The position numbers and the translations under genes were made by a program. Shown here in pieces: positions 27,568 through 35,422 of a stretch of 64,000 bases of DNA (positions are counted from its first letter, which is position 1; each line of letters begins with the position of its first letter). Source of the stretch: Microbacterium ureisolvens (GTDB taxonomy: Bacteria; Actinomycetota; Actinomycetes; Actinomycetales; Microbacteriaceae); NCBI RefSeq assembly GCF_019511645.1, contig NZ_JAEUAX010000003.1:248001-312000 (forward strand), in the 5' to 3' direction. Below the pieces are notes generated by a model. The model was given only the letters and a program-made list of their open reading frames with translations, made no database searches and was not told the origin of the DNA.

Positions 27568-28796
27568 CCCTGATCCCCGGCCCGATCGACCCGCCCGCGC
27601 GCCTCTTGATGGGCCCGGGGCCGATCTCGGCGTATCCGAGCGTGCTGCGGGCGATGTCCGCACCGCTCGTGGGGCAGTACGACCCGTTCATGACGGCGAC
27701 GATGGCCGAGACGCAGCAGCTGTACCGGGGCGTGTGGAGCACGGCGAACGACGCGACGCTGGTGATCGACGGCACCTCGCGCGCCGGGATCGAGGCGGCG
27801 CTGATCTCGCTCATCCGGCCCGGAGACCGCGTTCTGGTGCCCGTGTTCGGCAGGTTCGGCCACCTGCTCGCCGAGATCGCCGAACGGGCGATGGCCGAGG
27901 TGCACACGATCGAGACCGCGTGGGGGCAGGTCTTCCCGGTGTCGGTGATCGAAGAGGCCATCGTGCGGGTGAAGCCGACGGTGCTCGCGCTCGTGCAGGG
28001 CGACACCTCCACGACGATGAACCAGCCGCTGGACGAGGTGGGCCCGGTGTGCGCGAAGCACGGCGTGCTGTTCTACACCGACGCCACGGCGTCGCTCGGC
28101 GGCAACGCGTTCGAGGCCGACGAATGGGGTGTGGATGCCGCGACCGCGGGCCTGCAGAAGTGCCTGGGCGGTCCTTCGGGGTCGGCGCCGATCACGCTGT
28201 CGGACCGCGCTGTCGAGGTGGTGCGGTCGCGTGCGCGCATCGAGGCGGGCATCCGCGAGGACGGCGACGCGTCGGCCGATGACTTCGTGCGCTCGAACTA
28301 CTTCGACCTCGGCATGATCCTCGACTACTGGGGACCCCGGCGCCTCAACCACCACACCGAGGCGACCTCCATGCTGTACGCCGCGCGCGAATGCGCGCGC
28401 GTGCTGCTGCTCGAGGGGCGCGACGCCGTGATCGAGCGACACCGGCTGGCAGGGGCGGCGATGCTCGCCGGCGTGCAGGGGCTGGGTCTCGAGGTGTTCG
28501 GCGACGCCTCTCACAAGATGAACAACGTCGTCGCCGTCGAGATCCCTGCCGGCGTGCCGGGCGACGCCGCGCGGGCGGCGCTCCTCGAGGACTTCGGCAT
28601 CGAGATCGGCACGTCGTTCGGCCCGCTGCACGGGCGGGTGTGGCGCATCGGCACGATGGGCTACAACGCCCGCGAGGACGCGGTGCTCACCACCCTCGCC
28701 GCCCTCGAGGCCGTGCTGCGCCGATTCGGGGCGGCGGTCCCCGCCGGCGGGGGAGTCGAGGCGGCGACCGACGCCTACCGGGTGGGGCGCGCGTGA
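27564..28796 (+). CDS. pucG: Class V aminotransferase, (S)-ureidoglycine--glyoxylate aminotransferase type
   Basis: A 410-aa PLP enzyme of the alanine-glyoxylate aminotransferase family. The PLP lysine is K199 in GLQKCLGGPSG, with YTDATASLGG upstream as the cofactor-binding strand. The GPGP opening (LLMGPGPI) is typical. PucG transfers the amino group of ureidoglycine to glyoxylate, giving oxalurate and glycine, and is found beside allC-type genes as here. Start and stop overlap both neighbours by 4 nt, so this is one tightly coupled operon. Confidence 0.85.
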   Translation: MTLIPGPIDPPARLLMGPGPISAYPSVLRAMSAPLVGQYDPFMTATMAETQQLYRGVWSTANDATLVIDGTSRAGIEAALISLIRPGDRVLVPVFGRFGHLLAEIAERAMAEVHTIETAWGQVFPVSVIEEAIVRVKPTVLALVQGDTSTTMNQPLDEVGPVCAKHGVLFYTDATASLGGNAFEADEWGVDAATAGLQKCLGGPSGSAPITLSDRAVEVVRSRARIEAGIREDGDASADDFVRSNYFDLGMILDYWGPRRLNHHTEATSMLYAARECARVLLLEGRDAVIERHRLAGAAMLAGVQGLGLEVFGDASHKMNNVVAVEIPAGVPGDAARAALLEDFGIEIGTSFGPLHGRVWRIGTMGYNAREDAVLTTLAALEAVLRRFGAAVPAGGGVEAATDAYRVGRA

Positions 28797-30112
28797 GGGC
28801 CCTCCTCGCCGGCGTCGACCGCGACCGCATCGCGGTCGCCGCGCGCCGTGTGATGTCTCGCTGTGACGAGCTCGCACGCATCTCGGCGACGCCGGGATCG
28901 ATCGAGCGGGTCTACCTCTCGCCTGAGCACGCGCGCGTCAACCGGCTCGCCGCCGAGTGGATGCGGGAGGTCGGCATGACCACCCGGCAGGATGCGGTGG
29001 GCAATCAGCTCGGCCGCATCGATCGCGCCGCGGCAGGCGGCGCGCCCGATCCCGACGCCCCGGCGCTGCTGCTCGGCTCGCACCTCGACACCGTGCCCGA
29101 TGCCGGTCGGTTCGACGGGATCGTGGGGGTGCTGATGGCCCTCGAGGTGGTGCGGCTGCTGCGGACGCCCGCACCGCGGGACGAGGCATCCACCGTTGCG
29201 CTGCCCTTCGCGCTCGAGATCGTCGCGTTCTCGGACGAGGAGGGCACCCGGTTCGGCAAGGCGCTGCTGGGCTCGTCGGCGGTGGCGGGTCAGTGGAGTG
29301 ACGACTGGTGGGCGTTGACGGACGCGGACGGCACGACGTTGCGCGAGGCGTTCCTGGAGTTCGGGCTCGACCCCGGGCGCGTGGCCGAGGCCGCGAGGCG
29401 CCCCGACGAGCTGGTCGGCTATCTCGAGGCGCACATCGAGCAGGGGCCCGAACTCGACGACCGGGGTGAGTCGCTCGCGGTGGTGTCGTCCATCGCGTCG
29501 GCGCGTCGGTTCCAGCTCACGGTCGAGGGCGAGGCGCGGCACGCGGGGGGCACGCCGTACGACCGGCGGCGCGACGCGCTGCTCGGTGCGTCCGAGGCGG
29601 CGCTCGCCGTCGAGCGCATCTGCCGAGGCGAGCACCACATCATCGGAACGGTCGGCCGGCTCGAGGCGTACCCCGGCGCGGTCAACGTCGTGCCCGGCGA
29701 GGCCCGCCTGTCGCTCGACCTGCGCGGCGAGTTCGACGGTGAGCGCGACCGGGTGTGGCTCGCGATCGAGCGCGAGATCGACGAGATCATGGGGCGCCGG
29801 GGGCTGCGGTGGCGCGCCCGCGAAGTGCACTCCGCACCGGCTGTCTTCTGCGCGCCGCTGCTGCAGGATGTCGTGCGAGAGGGCATCGCGTCGACACTGC
29901 CCGCCGGCGCGGACGACCCGGCGGTGATCTTCAGCCGTGCCGGACACGACGGGATGGCCATCGGCGCGCTGACCGGGGTCGGGATGCTGTTCCTGCGCAA
30001 CCCCGACGGCATCAGCCACCACCCCGATGAGGCCGTGTCGGCGGGCGATGTCGCCCGCGGCATCCAGGCGCTCGCCGAGTCGGTGCTGCAGCTCGCCGCC
30101 GACCGCGCGTGA
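28793..30112 (+). CDS. allC: Allantoate amidohydrolase (M20 family)
   Basis: A 439-aa M20-type metalloenzyme of the allantoate amidohydrolase / N-carbamoyl-L-amino acid hydrolase group. Metal ligands appear in GSHLDTVPDAGRFDG (about 97-111) and SDEEGTRFG (about 146-154), with HIEQGP and SRAGHDGM further on. It releases ammonia from allantoate to give ureidoglycine. A hydantoinase-type carbamoylase is the sequence-level alternative, but the operon supports allC. The GTG start overlaps the pucG stop (GTGA). Confidence 0.88.
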   Translation: MRALLAGVDRDRIAVAARRVMSRCDELARISATPGSIERVYLSPEHARVNRLAAEWMREVGMTTRQDAVGNQLGRIDRAAAGGAPDPDAPALLLGSHLDTVPDAGRFDGIVGVLMALEVVRLLRTPAPRDEASTVALPFALEIVAFSDEEGTRFGKALLGSSAVAGQWSDDWWALTDADGTTLREAFLEFGLDPGRVAEAARRPDELVGYLEAHIEQGPELDDRGESLAVVSSIASARRFQLTVEGEARHAGGTPYDRRRDALLGASEAALAVERICRGEHHIIGTVGRLEAYPGAVNVVPGEARLSLDLRGEFDGERDRVWLAIEREIDEIMGRRGLRWRAREVHSAPAVFCAPLLQDVVREGIASTLPAGADDPAVIFSRAGHDGMAIGALTGVGMLFLRNPDGISHHPDEAVSAGDVARGIQALAESVLQLAADRA

Positions 30113-30167
30113 CGTCGAGGCGCCGGCGGCCGGGTGCCGCTGTGACAGGGAAGGGATCGAGGAGTTC

Positions 30168-30857
30168 GTGAGAGCGATGTGGGGCAGGCAGGAGCCGGAG
30201 CGGGTCGAGCTGTGGTGCATGCTCGCGCTGACCTTCTCGACGGGTGTGATCGACGCGGCGGGGTACCTCGGGCTCGACCGCGTCTTCACCGGCAACATGA
30301 CCGGCAACGTCGTGATCCTCGGAATGGGTCTCGCCGGCGCGGACGACCTGCCGGTGGTCGGCCCGATCGTCGCTCTGGTCGCGTTCATCGCCGGCGCGGC
30401 GATCGCGGGAAGGGCGGGCCGGGGCACGGCGTCGGGATGGTCGGGCCGTACGAGCCTGCTGCTGCTTCTCGTGACGATCGCACTTCTCGCCGCGGCCGGT
30501 CTGGGCGCCGCGCGCGAGAGCATCGACGCCATCGACCACAACGTGCTCACCGCGCTCCTCGGGCTCGCCATGGGCGTCCAGGCGGGCGCCGCACGCGCTG
30601 TCGGCGCGAAGGACGTCACCACGGTCGTCGTCACGTCGACCTTGGTGGGTCTCGTCTACGACTCGCGACTCGCGGGCGGCAACGGCGGCAGTCCGTGGCC
30701 CCGCCGGCTCCTGTCGGTGCTGCTGATCGGCCTGGGTGCGTGGGCCGGTGCGCATCTGGTCGACCTCCACTTCTCGTGGAGCGTGCTCCTGGCCGCCGCG
30801 GTCACGGCGATCGTCGTGGTCGCCGGCGAGGTTCACCGGCGGGCGCGCACGGCCTGA
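30168..30857 (+). CDS. DUF1275 (YoaK) family membrane protein
   Basis: A 229-aa membrane protein with six predicted spans. The family block STGVIDAAGYLGLDRVFTGNMTGN (written here as a pattern: GVIDAxxYL...FTGNMTGN) is near residues 25-48, and QAGAARAVGAKDVTTVVVTSTL is near 145. Function is unknown. The GTG at 30168 has GAGGAG close upstream; the ATG at 30177 is the alternative. It trails allC by 55 nt and is convergent with the LOG gene. Confidence 0.75.
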   Translation: MRAMWGRQEPERVELWCMLALTFSTGVIDAAGYLGLDRVFTGNMTGNVVILGMGLAGADDLPVVGPIVALVAFIAGAAIAGRAGRGTASGWSGRTSLLLLLVTIALLAAAGLGAARESIDAIDHNVLTALLGLAMGVQAGAARAVGAKDVTTVVVTSTLVGLVYDSRLAGGNGGSPWPRRLLSVLLIGLGAWAGAHLVDLHFSWSVLLAAAVTAIVVVAGEVHRRARTA

Positions 30858-30891
30858 TCCAGCGATTGACTCCGAAGCGGATGCCTCGATG

Positions 30892-31509
30892 TCAGGGGCG
30901 GAGCGGAATCGACAGCGCGCCGGTCATCTCGGCGCCCGGGGAGGCCTCCGAGCGCACGGGCGGCACGTAGTCGCGCAGCCGCGCGAGAGCTTCATCGGGC
31001 TCGGAGGCCACCACGAGCATGTCGGTGTAGCGCGGGTGGGTGAAGCCGCGGTCGCGCATGTTCGCCACGAACGCGAGCAACGGGTCGAAATAGCCGGCGA
31101 TGTTGAGCACGGCGACCGGCTTCTCATGGATGCCCAGCTGGGCCCACGTCCACTGCTCGGTCAGCTCCTCGAGCGTCCCCGGACCGCCGGGGAGCGCCAG
31201 GAAGGCGTCCGCGCGGTCGGCCATGATCGTCTTGCGCTCATGCATCGTGTCGACGAGCACCAGCTCGCTGATCTCGTGGTGGGCGTCCTCGCGCGCCTGA
31301 AGCGCCCGCGGGATCACGCCGGTGACGTGAGCTCCGGCCTGCAGCGCCCCGTCCGCGACAGTGCCCATGAGACCGACGTGCCCGCCGCCGTACACCAGGT
31401 TCATACCGGCGCGTCCGATCGCCTCGCCGACCGCTCGGGCCGCCCGCGCGTAGACCGGGTCGCTGCCGGGGGACGAACCGCAGAAGACCGTGATCGTGAA
31501 GCGTTCCAT
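30892..31509 (-). CDS. LOG-family purine nucleotide phosphoribohydrolase
   Basis: A 205-aa protein of the TIGR00730 / LONELY GUY family. The lysine-decarboxylase-like fold opening VFCGSSPG, the nucleotide-binding MHERKTIMADRADAFLALPG block and PGGPGTLEE near residues 107-115 are intact. LOG enzymes hydrolyse purine or cytokinin nucleoside monophosphates to base and ribose phosphate. Supplying free purine base to the degradation pathway would fit its place in the island. It has its own GlnR-type promoter and a 6-nt leader, so it is probably leaderless. Confidence 0.85.
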   Translation of the reverse strand: MERFTITVFCGSSPGSDPVYARAARAVGEAIGRAGMNLVYGGGHVGLMGTVADGALQAGAHVTGVIPRALQAREDAHHEISELVLVDTMHERKTIMADRADAFLALPGGPGTLEELTEQWTWAQLGIHEKPVAVLNIAGYFDPLLAFVANMRDRGFTHPRYTDMLVVASEPDEALARLRDYVPPVRSEASPGAEMTGALSIPLRP

Positions 31510-31515
31510 GAACCG

Positions 31516-31547
31516 ACGCTAGGTGGCGGGTGTTTCCATGCCGTGAC
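31516..31547 (-). promoter_or_regulatory. GlnR-type box and leaderless promoter of the LOG gene
   Basis: Minus strand: GTCAC-N6-GAAAC (31547-31532), ten bases, then TAGCGT (31521-31516), then six bases to the ATG at 31509. The box is an exact match to the GlnR consensus. The GAAAC-N10-TAGCGT spacing is identical to that in front of the SBP gene and xdhC. Confidence 0.7.
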
Positions 31548-31582
31548 AGCGCGGGAACATCCGCCGATCATCCTCCTGTGCG

Positions 31583-32443
31583 TCAGCGGGAGGAGGTCGT
31601 CATTCCCATGCGGGCGAGCACGATGTTCTCGGCGATCTGGACCAGGTTGTAGAGCAGCAGCGTGACGATCGTGATCAGGGCGACCGACGCCCACAGCTCG
31701 TCGAAGCGGGCCGAGGCGCTGAACTTCTGGATCATGCCCCCGATGCCCTGTCCGGTCGAGAGCCACTCGGCGAGCAAGGCACCGGTCACGGCTCCCGGCA
31801 CCGATACGCGTGCCGCCGCGAACAGCGAGGGCAGCGCGCCCGGCACGTTCACCTTGCGCAGCTGCGTGGGCCGGCCGCCCCCGTACACGTGCACGAGGTC
31901 GAGGCTCTCCTTCGACGCGCGGCTGAGACCGAACATGATCGACGCCAGTGCCGGGAAGAGCACCACGATCGAGCCGATGACCGCGACGGATGCCGGAGTC
32001 CCCCGTCCCGTGATCAGGATGATGACCGGGGCGATCGCGACCAGCGGCACGGAGCGCAGCAGCAGCGCGAGCGGCATGACGCCCATCTCGACGGATCGCG
32101 ACAGTGAGAAGGCGAGGGCGAGCACCATCGCCACCACCATGCCCACGACGAAGCCGAGCGCGGCATCGGAGAGAGTCTGCGCCAGAAGCGGCATCATCTC
32201 CGCACGGTTCTCGGCGGCTTCGGGCGACGTGAAGAAGAACTCCCACACGTCTGCCGGGCCCTTCGCGACATACGGCGAGATGCCGGTCAGGTTCACCACG
32301 GCCCACCACAGGGCGAGCACGATCACGAACGTGAGGAGGGCGTTCAGGAGCGACCGGCCGACCGCCCGTGAGATCGCGGTGGCGCGCTTGGCCGTGTGCG
32401 GGGTCGCCTCGAGCGGCATGGCCGCAGGAGCGGTGGCGGTCAT
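31583..32443 (-). CDS. ABC transporter permease (nitrate/taurine/pyrimidine-type, BPD_transp_1)
   Basis: A 286-aa inner-membrane permease with six spans. The EAA-like loop that docks the ATPase is at about 190-220 (SKESLDLVHVYGGGRPTQLRKVNVPGALP region). It belongs to the SsuC/NrtB/ThiX group and is the last gene of the SBP-ATPase-permease-permease operon. It overlaps the preceding permease by 4 nt. Paired with that gene it would form a heterodimeric channel. Confidence 0.88.
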   Translation of the reverse strand: MTATAPAAMPLEATPHTAKRATAISRAVGRSLLNALLTFVIVLALWWAVVNLTGISPYVAKGPADVWEFFFTSPEAAENRAEMMPLLAQTLSDAALGFVVGMVVAMVLALAFSLSRSVEMGVMPLALLLRSVPLVAIAPVIILITGRGTPASVAVIGSIVVLFPALASIMFGLSRASKESLDLVHVYGGGRPTQLRKVNVPGALPSLFAAARVSVPGAVTGALLAEWLSTGQGIGGMIQKFSASARFDELWASVALITIVTLLLYNLVQIAENIVLARMGMTTSSR

Positions 32444-33249
32444 GAGGTCACTCCCTTGCCTGACACCCACGGCGTCACCGCGCGTGCGATGAGGCCGACG
32501 ATCGCGTAGCCGATGAGGGCGACGACCGCCGAGAGCAGGAACACCGCCCACACCCGCGCGGAGTCGAGATCGCCCTGCAGGCGGATCAGCGTGATGCCGA
32601 CGCCGCGGTCGGTGCCGCCCATGTACTCGCCGAGGATCGCGCCGAGGAACGCGGACGGCACGGCGATCTGAAGGGCGTTGAGGATCGCGGGAAGCGCAGC
32701 GATCAGGCGCACCTTGCGCAGCTGCGTGAACCGCGAGCCGCCGTAGACGCGCACGACGTCGAGGCTCGCTCTGTCGGAGGAGCGGAAGCCCAGCAGCGCG
32801 CCGACCACGGTCGTGAAGAAGACCGCCAGCGCGGCCAGGAAGATCGCCGTCGCGCTCGGGTCGCCGGCGCGCTTGGCGCCGCCGAGCACGACGATCGCGA
32901 TGCCGCCGACCGCGACCACCGGCAGGCAGTAGCTGACCACGGCGATCTGCACGACGATCGTCTCGATGCGGGGGAGCAGCAGCACGGTCGCGGCGATGAG
33001 CAGTGCGAGCCCGTTGCCCCACGCGTAGCCGATCGCGGCCTCCGTGATCGTCACCTGGAACACCGACCAGTACGCGGCGAGCCCGTCCTGCCAGATGGTC
33101 TGGAACACGACGAACGGTGAGGGCACGGGCGTGAACGTCGTTCCCGGCGGCGGGCGGAACACCGTGACCGAGAACAGCCACCACGCGGCGATGAGCGCCG
33201 CCGCGCCGATGAGGCCCGCGAGCCAGCCCGGGAGGGCGCGCCCGCGCAT
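32440..33249 (-). CDS. ABC transporter permease (first of two)
   Basis: A 269-aa permease of the same SsuC/ThiX-type family, with six spans and an EAA loop (SDRASLDVVRVYGGSRFTQL region, about 160-185). The ATG shares one base with the ATPase-gene stop (TGATG). The first span is near residues 9-30. Two different permease genes suggest a heterodimer, as in some pyrimidine and riboflavin precursor importers. Confidence 0.88.
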   Translation of the reverse strand: MRGRALPGWLAGLIGAAALIAAWWLFSVTVFRPPPGTTFTPVPSPFVVFQTIWQDGLAAYWSVFQVTITEAAIGYAWGNGLALLIAATVLLLPRIETIVVQIAVVSYCLPVVAVGGIAIVVLGGAKRAGDPSATAIFLAALAVFFTTVVGALLGFRSSDRASLDVVRVYGGSRFTQLRKVRLIAALPAILNALQIAVPSAFLGAILGEYMGGTDRGVGITLIRLQGDLDSARVWAVFLLSAVVALIGYAIVGLIARAVTPWVSGKGVTS

Positions 33250-34121
33250 CAGGACTCCGCAGCCGCGCGGCCGTCGGCGCCGAAGAGGAGCTCCGAGGCG
33301 CGGTCGACGAGCTCATGGAACTCGGGTGAGCGCTGCATGTCGGGCGTGCGGGGGTGCGGCAGGTCGACCTCGATGATCTCCTTGATGCGCCCGGGTCGCG
33401 GCGACATCACGGCCACACGGTCCGACAGGAAGATCGCCTCCGAGATGCCGTGCGTCACCAGCAGCGTCGTGGCGGGCTTCTCGGTCCAGATGCGCAGCAG
33501 CTCGAGGTTGAGATTCTGGCGCGTCATGTCGTCCAGCGCGCCGAACGGCTCGTCGAGCAGCAGCACCGAGGGCTTCAGCGCCAGCGCGCGGGCGATCGAC
33601 ACGCGCTGCCGCATGCCGCCCGACAGCTGCGCGGGCTTCGCCTTCTCGAAGCCCTTCAGCCCCACGAGCGCGATGAGCTCGTCGATGTAGGCCTTGTCGG
33701 GGCGGCGGCCGGCGATCTCGAAGACGAGCCGGATGTTCGTGAGCACGCTGCGCCACGGCAGCAGCGCGTGGTCCTGGAACGCGATGCCCAGCTCGCTGTC
33801 GCGACGAAGCTGGGCGGGGGTCTTGCCGTCGACGTAGACCTCGCCGGTGGTGGGCGTCTCGAGGTCGGCGAGGATGCGGAGGATCGTCGACTTGCCGCAG
33901 CCCGAAGGGCCGAGCAGCGCCAGGAAGGATCCCTTGTCGGTGTGCAGGTGGGTGTCCTGCAGGGCCGTGACGGACCCGCCGCGGCCGGTCTGGAACGTCT
34001 TGCTCAGCCCGTCGATGCGGATGCCGGTGCCCTGCGCGGGAGTCAGGGCCGGCGCCGCCGGCGAGGTCTCCCCCGCCGGCGACGCGGTGGCCGCGGCATC
34101 CGTGATATCGGTCTCGGTCAT
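33249..34121 (-). CDS. ABC transporter ATP-binding protein
   Basis: A 290-aa ATPase. Walker [10 protein letters not shown] is at 71-79, the Q-loop [10 protein letters not shown] near 124, the signature LSGGMRQR near 170, and Walker [12 protein letters not shown] near 192-202. It is closest to the SsuB/TauB/NrtD class. The first 33 residues are a low-complexity Thr/Ala/Pro extension that may not be structured. It is in the operon of the NMT1-like binding protein. Confidence 0.92.
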   Translation of the reverse strand: MTETDITDAAATASPAGETSPAAPALTPAQGTGIRIDGLSKTFQTGRGGSVTALQDTHLHTDKGSFLALLGPSGCGKSTILRILADLETPTTGEVYVDGKTPAQLRRDSELGIAFQDHALLPWRSVLTNIRLVFEIAGRRPDKAYIDELIALVGLKGFEKAKPAQLSGGMRQRVSIARALALKPSVLLLDEPFGALDDMTRQNLNLELLRIWTEKPATTLLVTHGISEAIFLSDRVAVMSPRPGRIKEIIEVDLPHPRTPDMQRSPEFHELVDRASELLFGADGRAAAES

Positions 34122-34141
34122 GATGCGGTGCCGATCCTGGA

Positions 34142-35260
34142 CTACGGGAGGTAGTCCTTGAGCTCGGGATTCTCCTCGTAGATCTCGTCGATGATGGTGG
34201 TGTCGAAGAGGTCGTCGACTGAGACGTCCCAGCCGGCGGCGGCGAGGGAGGCGACGGTCTGCTCCTTGAGCTCGTCCGAGATCGTGAAGAGGCCGTTGGC
34301 CTCGGTCTCCTCCGTCGAGATGAGCAGCTTCTCGGCTTCGAGGCCGAGGGCGGTCTTCTCGGGGTCGAGGGCGCCGAAGACCGCCTCGAGACCCTCCTCC
34401 GACTCCGCGGCGGCCTGGTTGTAGTACTGCTCGATGAGGCTCACGGTGTCGTCGGTCGACTCCTTGAAGACGTCCGTCCATCCCTTGATCTCGGCGATGA
34501 GGAACGCCTTCAGCAGCTCCTTGTTCTCGGCCAGGTACTGGTCGGTCACGCTGAAGGTCTCGGCGACGTACGGGACGCCGTTCTCGGCGTAGGAGAGGTT
34601 GGTGATCTCGTAGCCGGCGAGCTCGACCGTGAGGGCCTCGTTCGTCAGGTACGCCATGAAGCCGTCGACCTCTCCGTTCATGAGCGGCGTCGGGTCGAAG
34701 TCGACGGGCACGACGGTGACGTCGGCCGGGTCGATGCCGTTGGCGTTGAGCAGCGCCGCGAACACCGAGGCGTTCGAGTCCTGCACGCCGATCGTCTTGC
34801 CGACGAGGTCTTCGGGAGTGGTGATGTTGCCGCCGTCGGCCAGCGAGAGGATCGTGAACGGGTTCTTCTGGAAGGTCGCGCCGATGATCTTCAGCGGCGC
34901 GTCCTCTTCCGCGATCGCGGCCCCGAGCGACGCCGCGTCGCTGAGGGCGACCTGCACCGTTCCCGAGAGCAGCTTGGCGACGCCGGTGTCGGGCCCCGAG
35001 ATGCCGATCACGTCGTCGAAGCCGGCCTCGTCGTAGTAGCCGTTCTCGTACGCGTAGAACTCGCCCGCGAACTCCTCGTTCTTGATCCAGGAGTACTGCA
35101 CGCTGATCTCGCCGTACGAGGCCGCCTCGCCGCCGTCGCTGGAGCCGGGAGCGGCGGTGCCGCCCGACGCGCAGCCGGCGAAGACGAGAACGGAGGCGAA
35201 GACCGCGGCTGCGCCGGCGGCGAGACGGCCGCGCCGCCCCAGGTTGCTGTGTCGTGCCAT
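34142..35260 (-). CDS. ABC transporter substrate-binding lipoprotein (NMT1/SsuA-like)
   Basis: A 372-aa lipoprotein with signal peptide and lipobox VFAGC (lipidated C30). The mature domain shows the SsuA/NMT1 pattern: [25 protein letters not shown] opening (only pattern given), [12 protein letters not shown] and [11 protein letters not shown]. Such proteins bind nitrate, sulfonates, pyrimidines or other small planar ligands. Its promoter has a double GlnR-type box, and it lies between purine genes, so a purine or ureide ligand is likely but not shown. It is the first gene of the ABC operon. Confidence 0.85.
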   Translation of the reverse strand: MARHSNLGRRGRLAAGAAAVFASVLVFAGCASGGTAAPGSSDGGEAASYGEISVQYSWIKNEEFAGEFYAYENGYYDEAGFDDVIGISGPDTGVAKLLSGTVQVALSDAASLGAAIAEEDAPLKIIGATFQKNPFTILSLADGGNITTPEDLVGKTIGVQDSNASVFAALLNANGIDPADVTVVPVDFDPTPLMNGEVDGFMAYLTNEALTVELAGYEITNLSYAENGVPYVAETFSVTDQYLAENKELLKAFLIAEIKGWTDVFKESTDDTVSLIEQYYNQAAAESEEGLEAVFGALDPEKTALGLEAEKLLISTEETEANGLFTISDELKEQTVASLAAAGWDVSVDDLFDTTIIDEIYEENPELKDYLP

Positions 35261-35312
35261 CGGGTGTGGCTTCCCTTCATGCGGTGTGAGCACGGGTGAT
35301 GTGATCACGCTG

Positions 35313-35366
35313 ACGCTAGGCCTGGCGCGTTTCAGCCGGTGCGTCAGGGTGTTTCGGCGATGTGAC
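35313..35366 (-). promoter_or_regulatory. Double GlnR-type box and promoter of the ABC importer operon
   Basis: Minus strand: GTCAC-N6-GAAAC (35366-35351), then a second GAAAC exactly 22 bp further (35333-35329) with a degenerate half-site (ACGCA) between. Ten bases later comes TAGCGT (35318-35313). The 22-bp repeat of GAAAC is the geometry of tandem GlnR sites. The transcript leader before the ATG at 35260 is about 45 nt. Confidence 0.7.
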
Positions 35367-35374
35367 AGGTGGTT

Positions 35375-35401
35375 CCGGATGCCGCGGACCGCGGCATCCG
35401 G
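35375..35401. terminator. Perfect hairpin after the xanthine dehydrogenase operon
   Basis: CCGGATGCCGCGG and its exact reverse complement flank a single A, giving a 13-bp inverted repeat 22 bp after the xdh stop. No T-run. It should end the xdhC-to-xdh transcript before the SBP promoter. Both arms are copies of the dispersed GGATGCCGC motif. Confidence 0.7.
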
Positions 35402-35422
35402 TCCCGTCGGAGTCCGTCGGGG

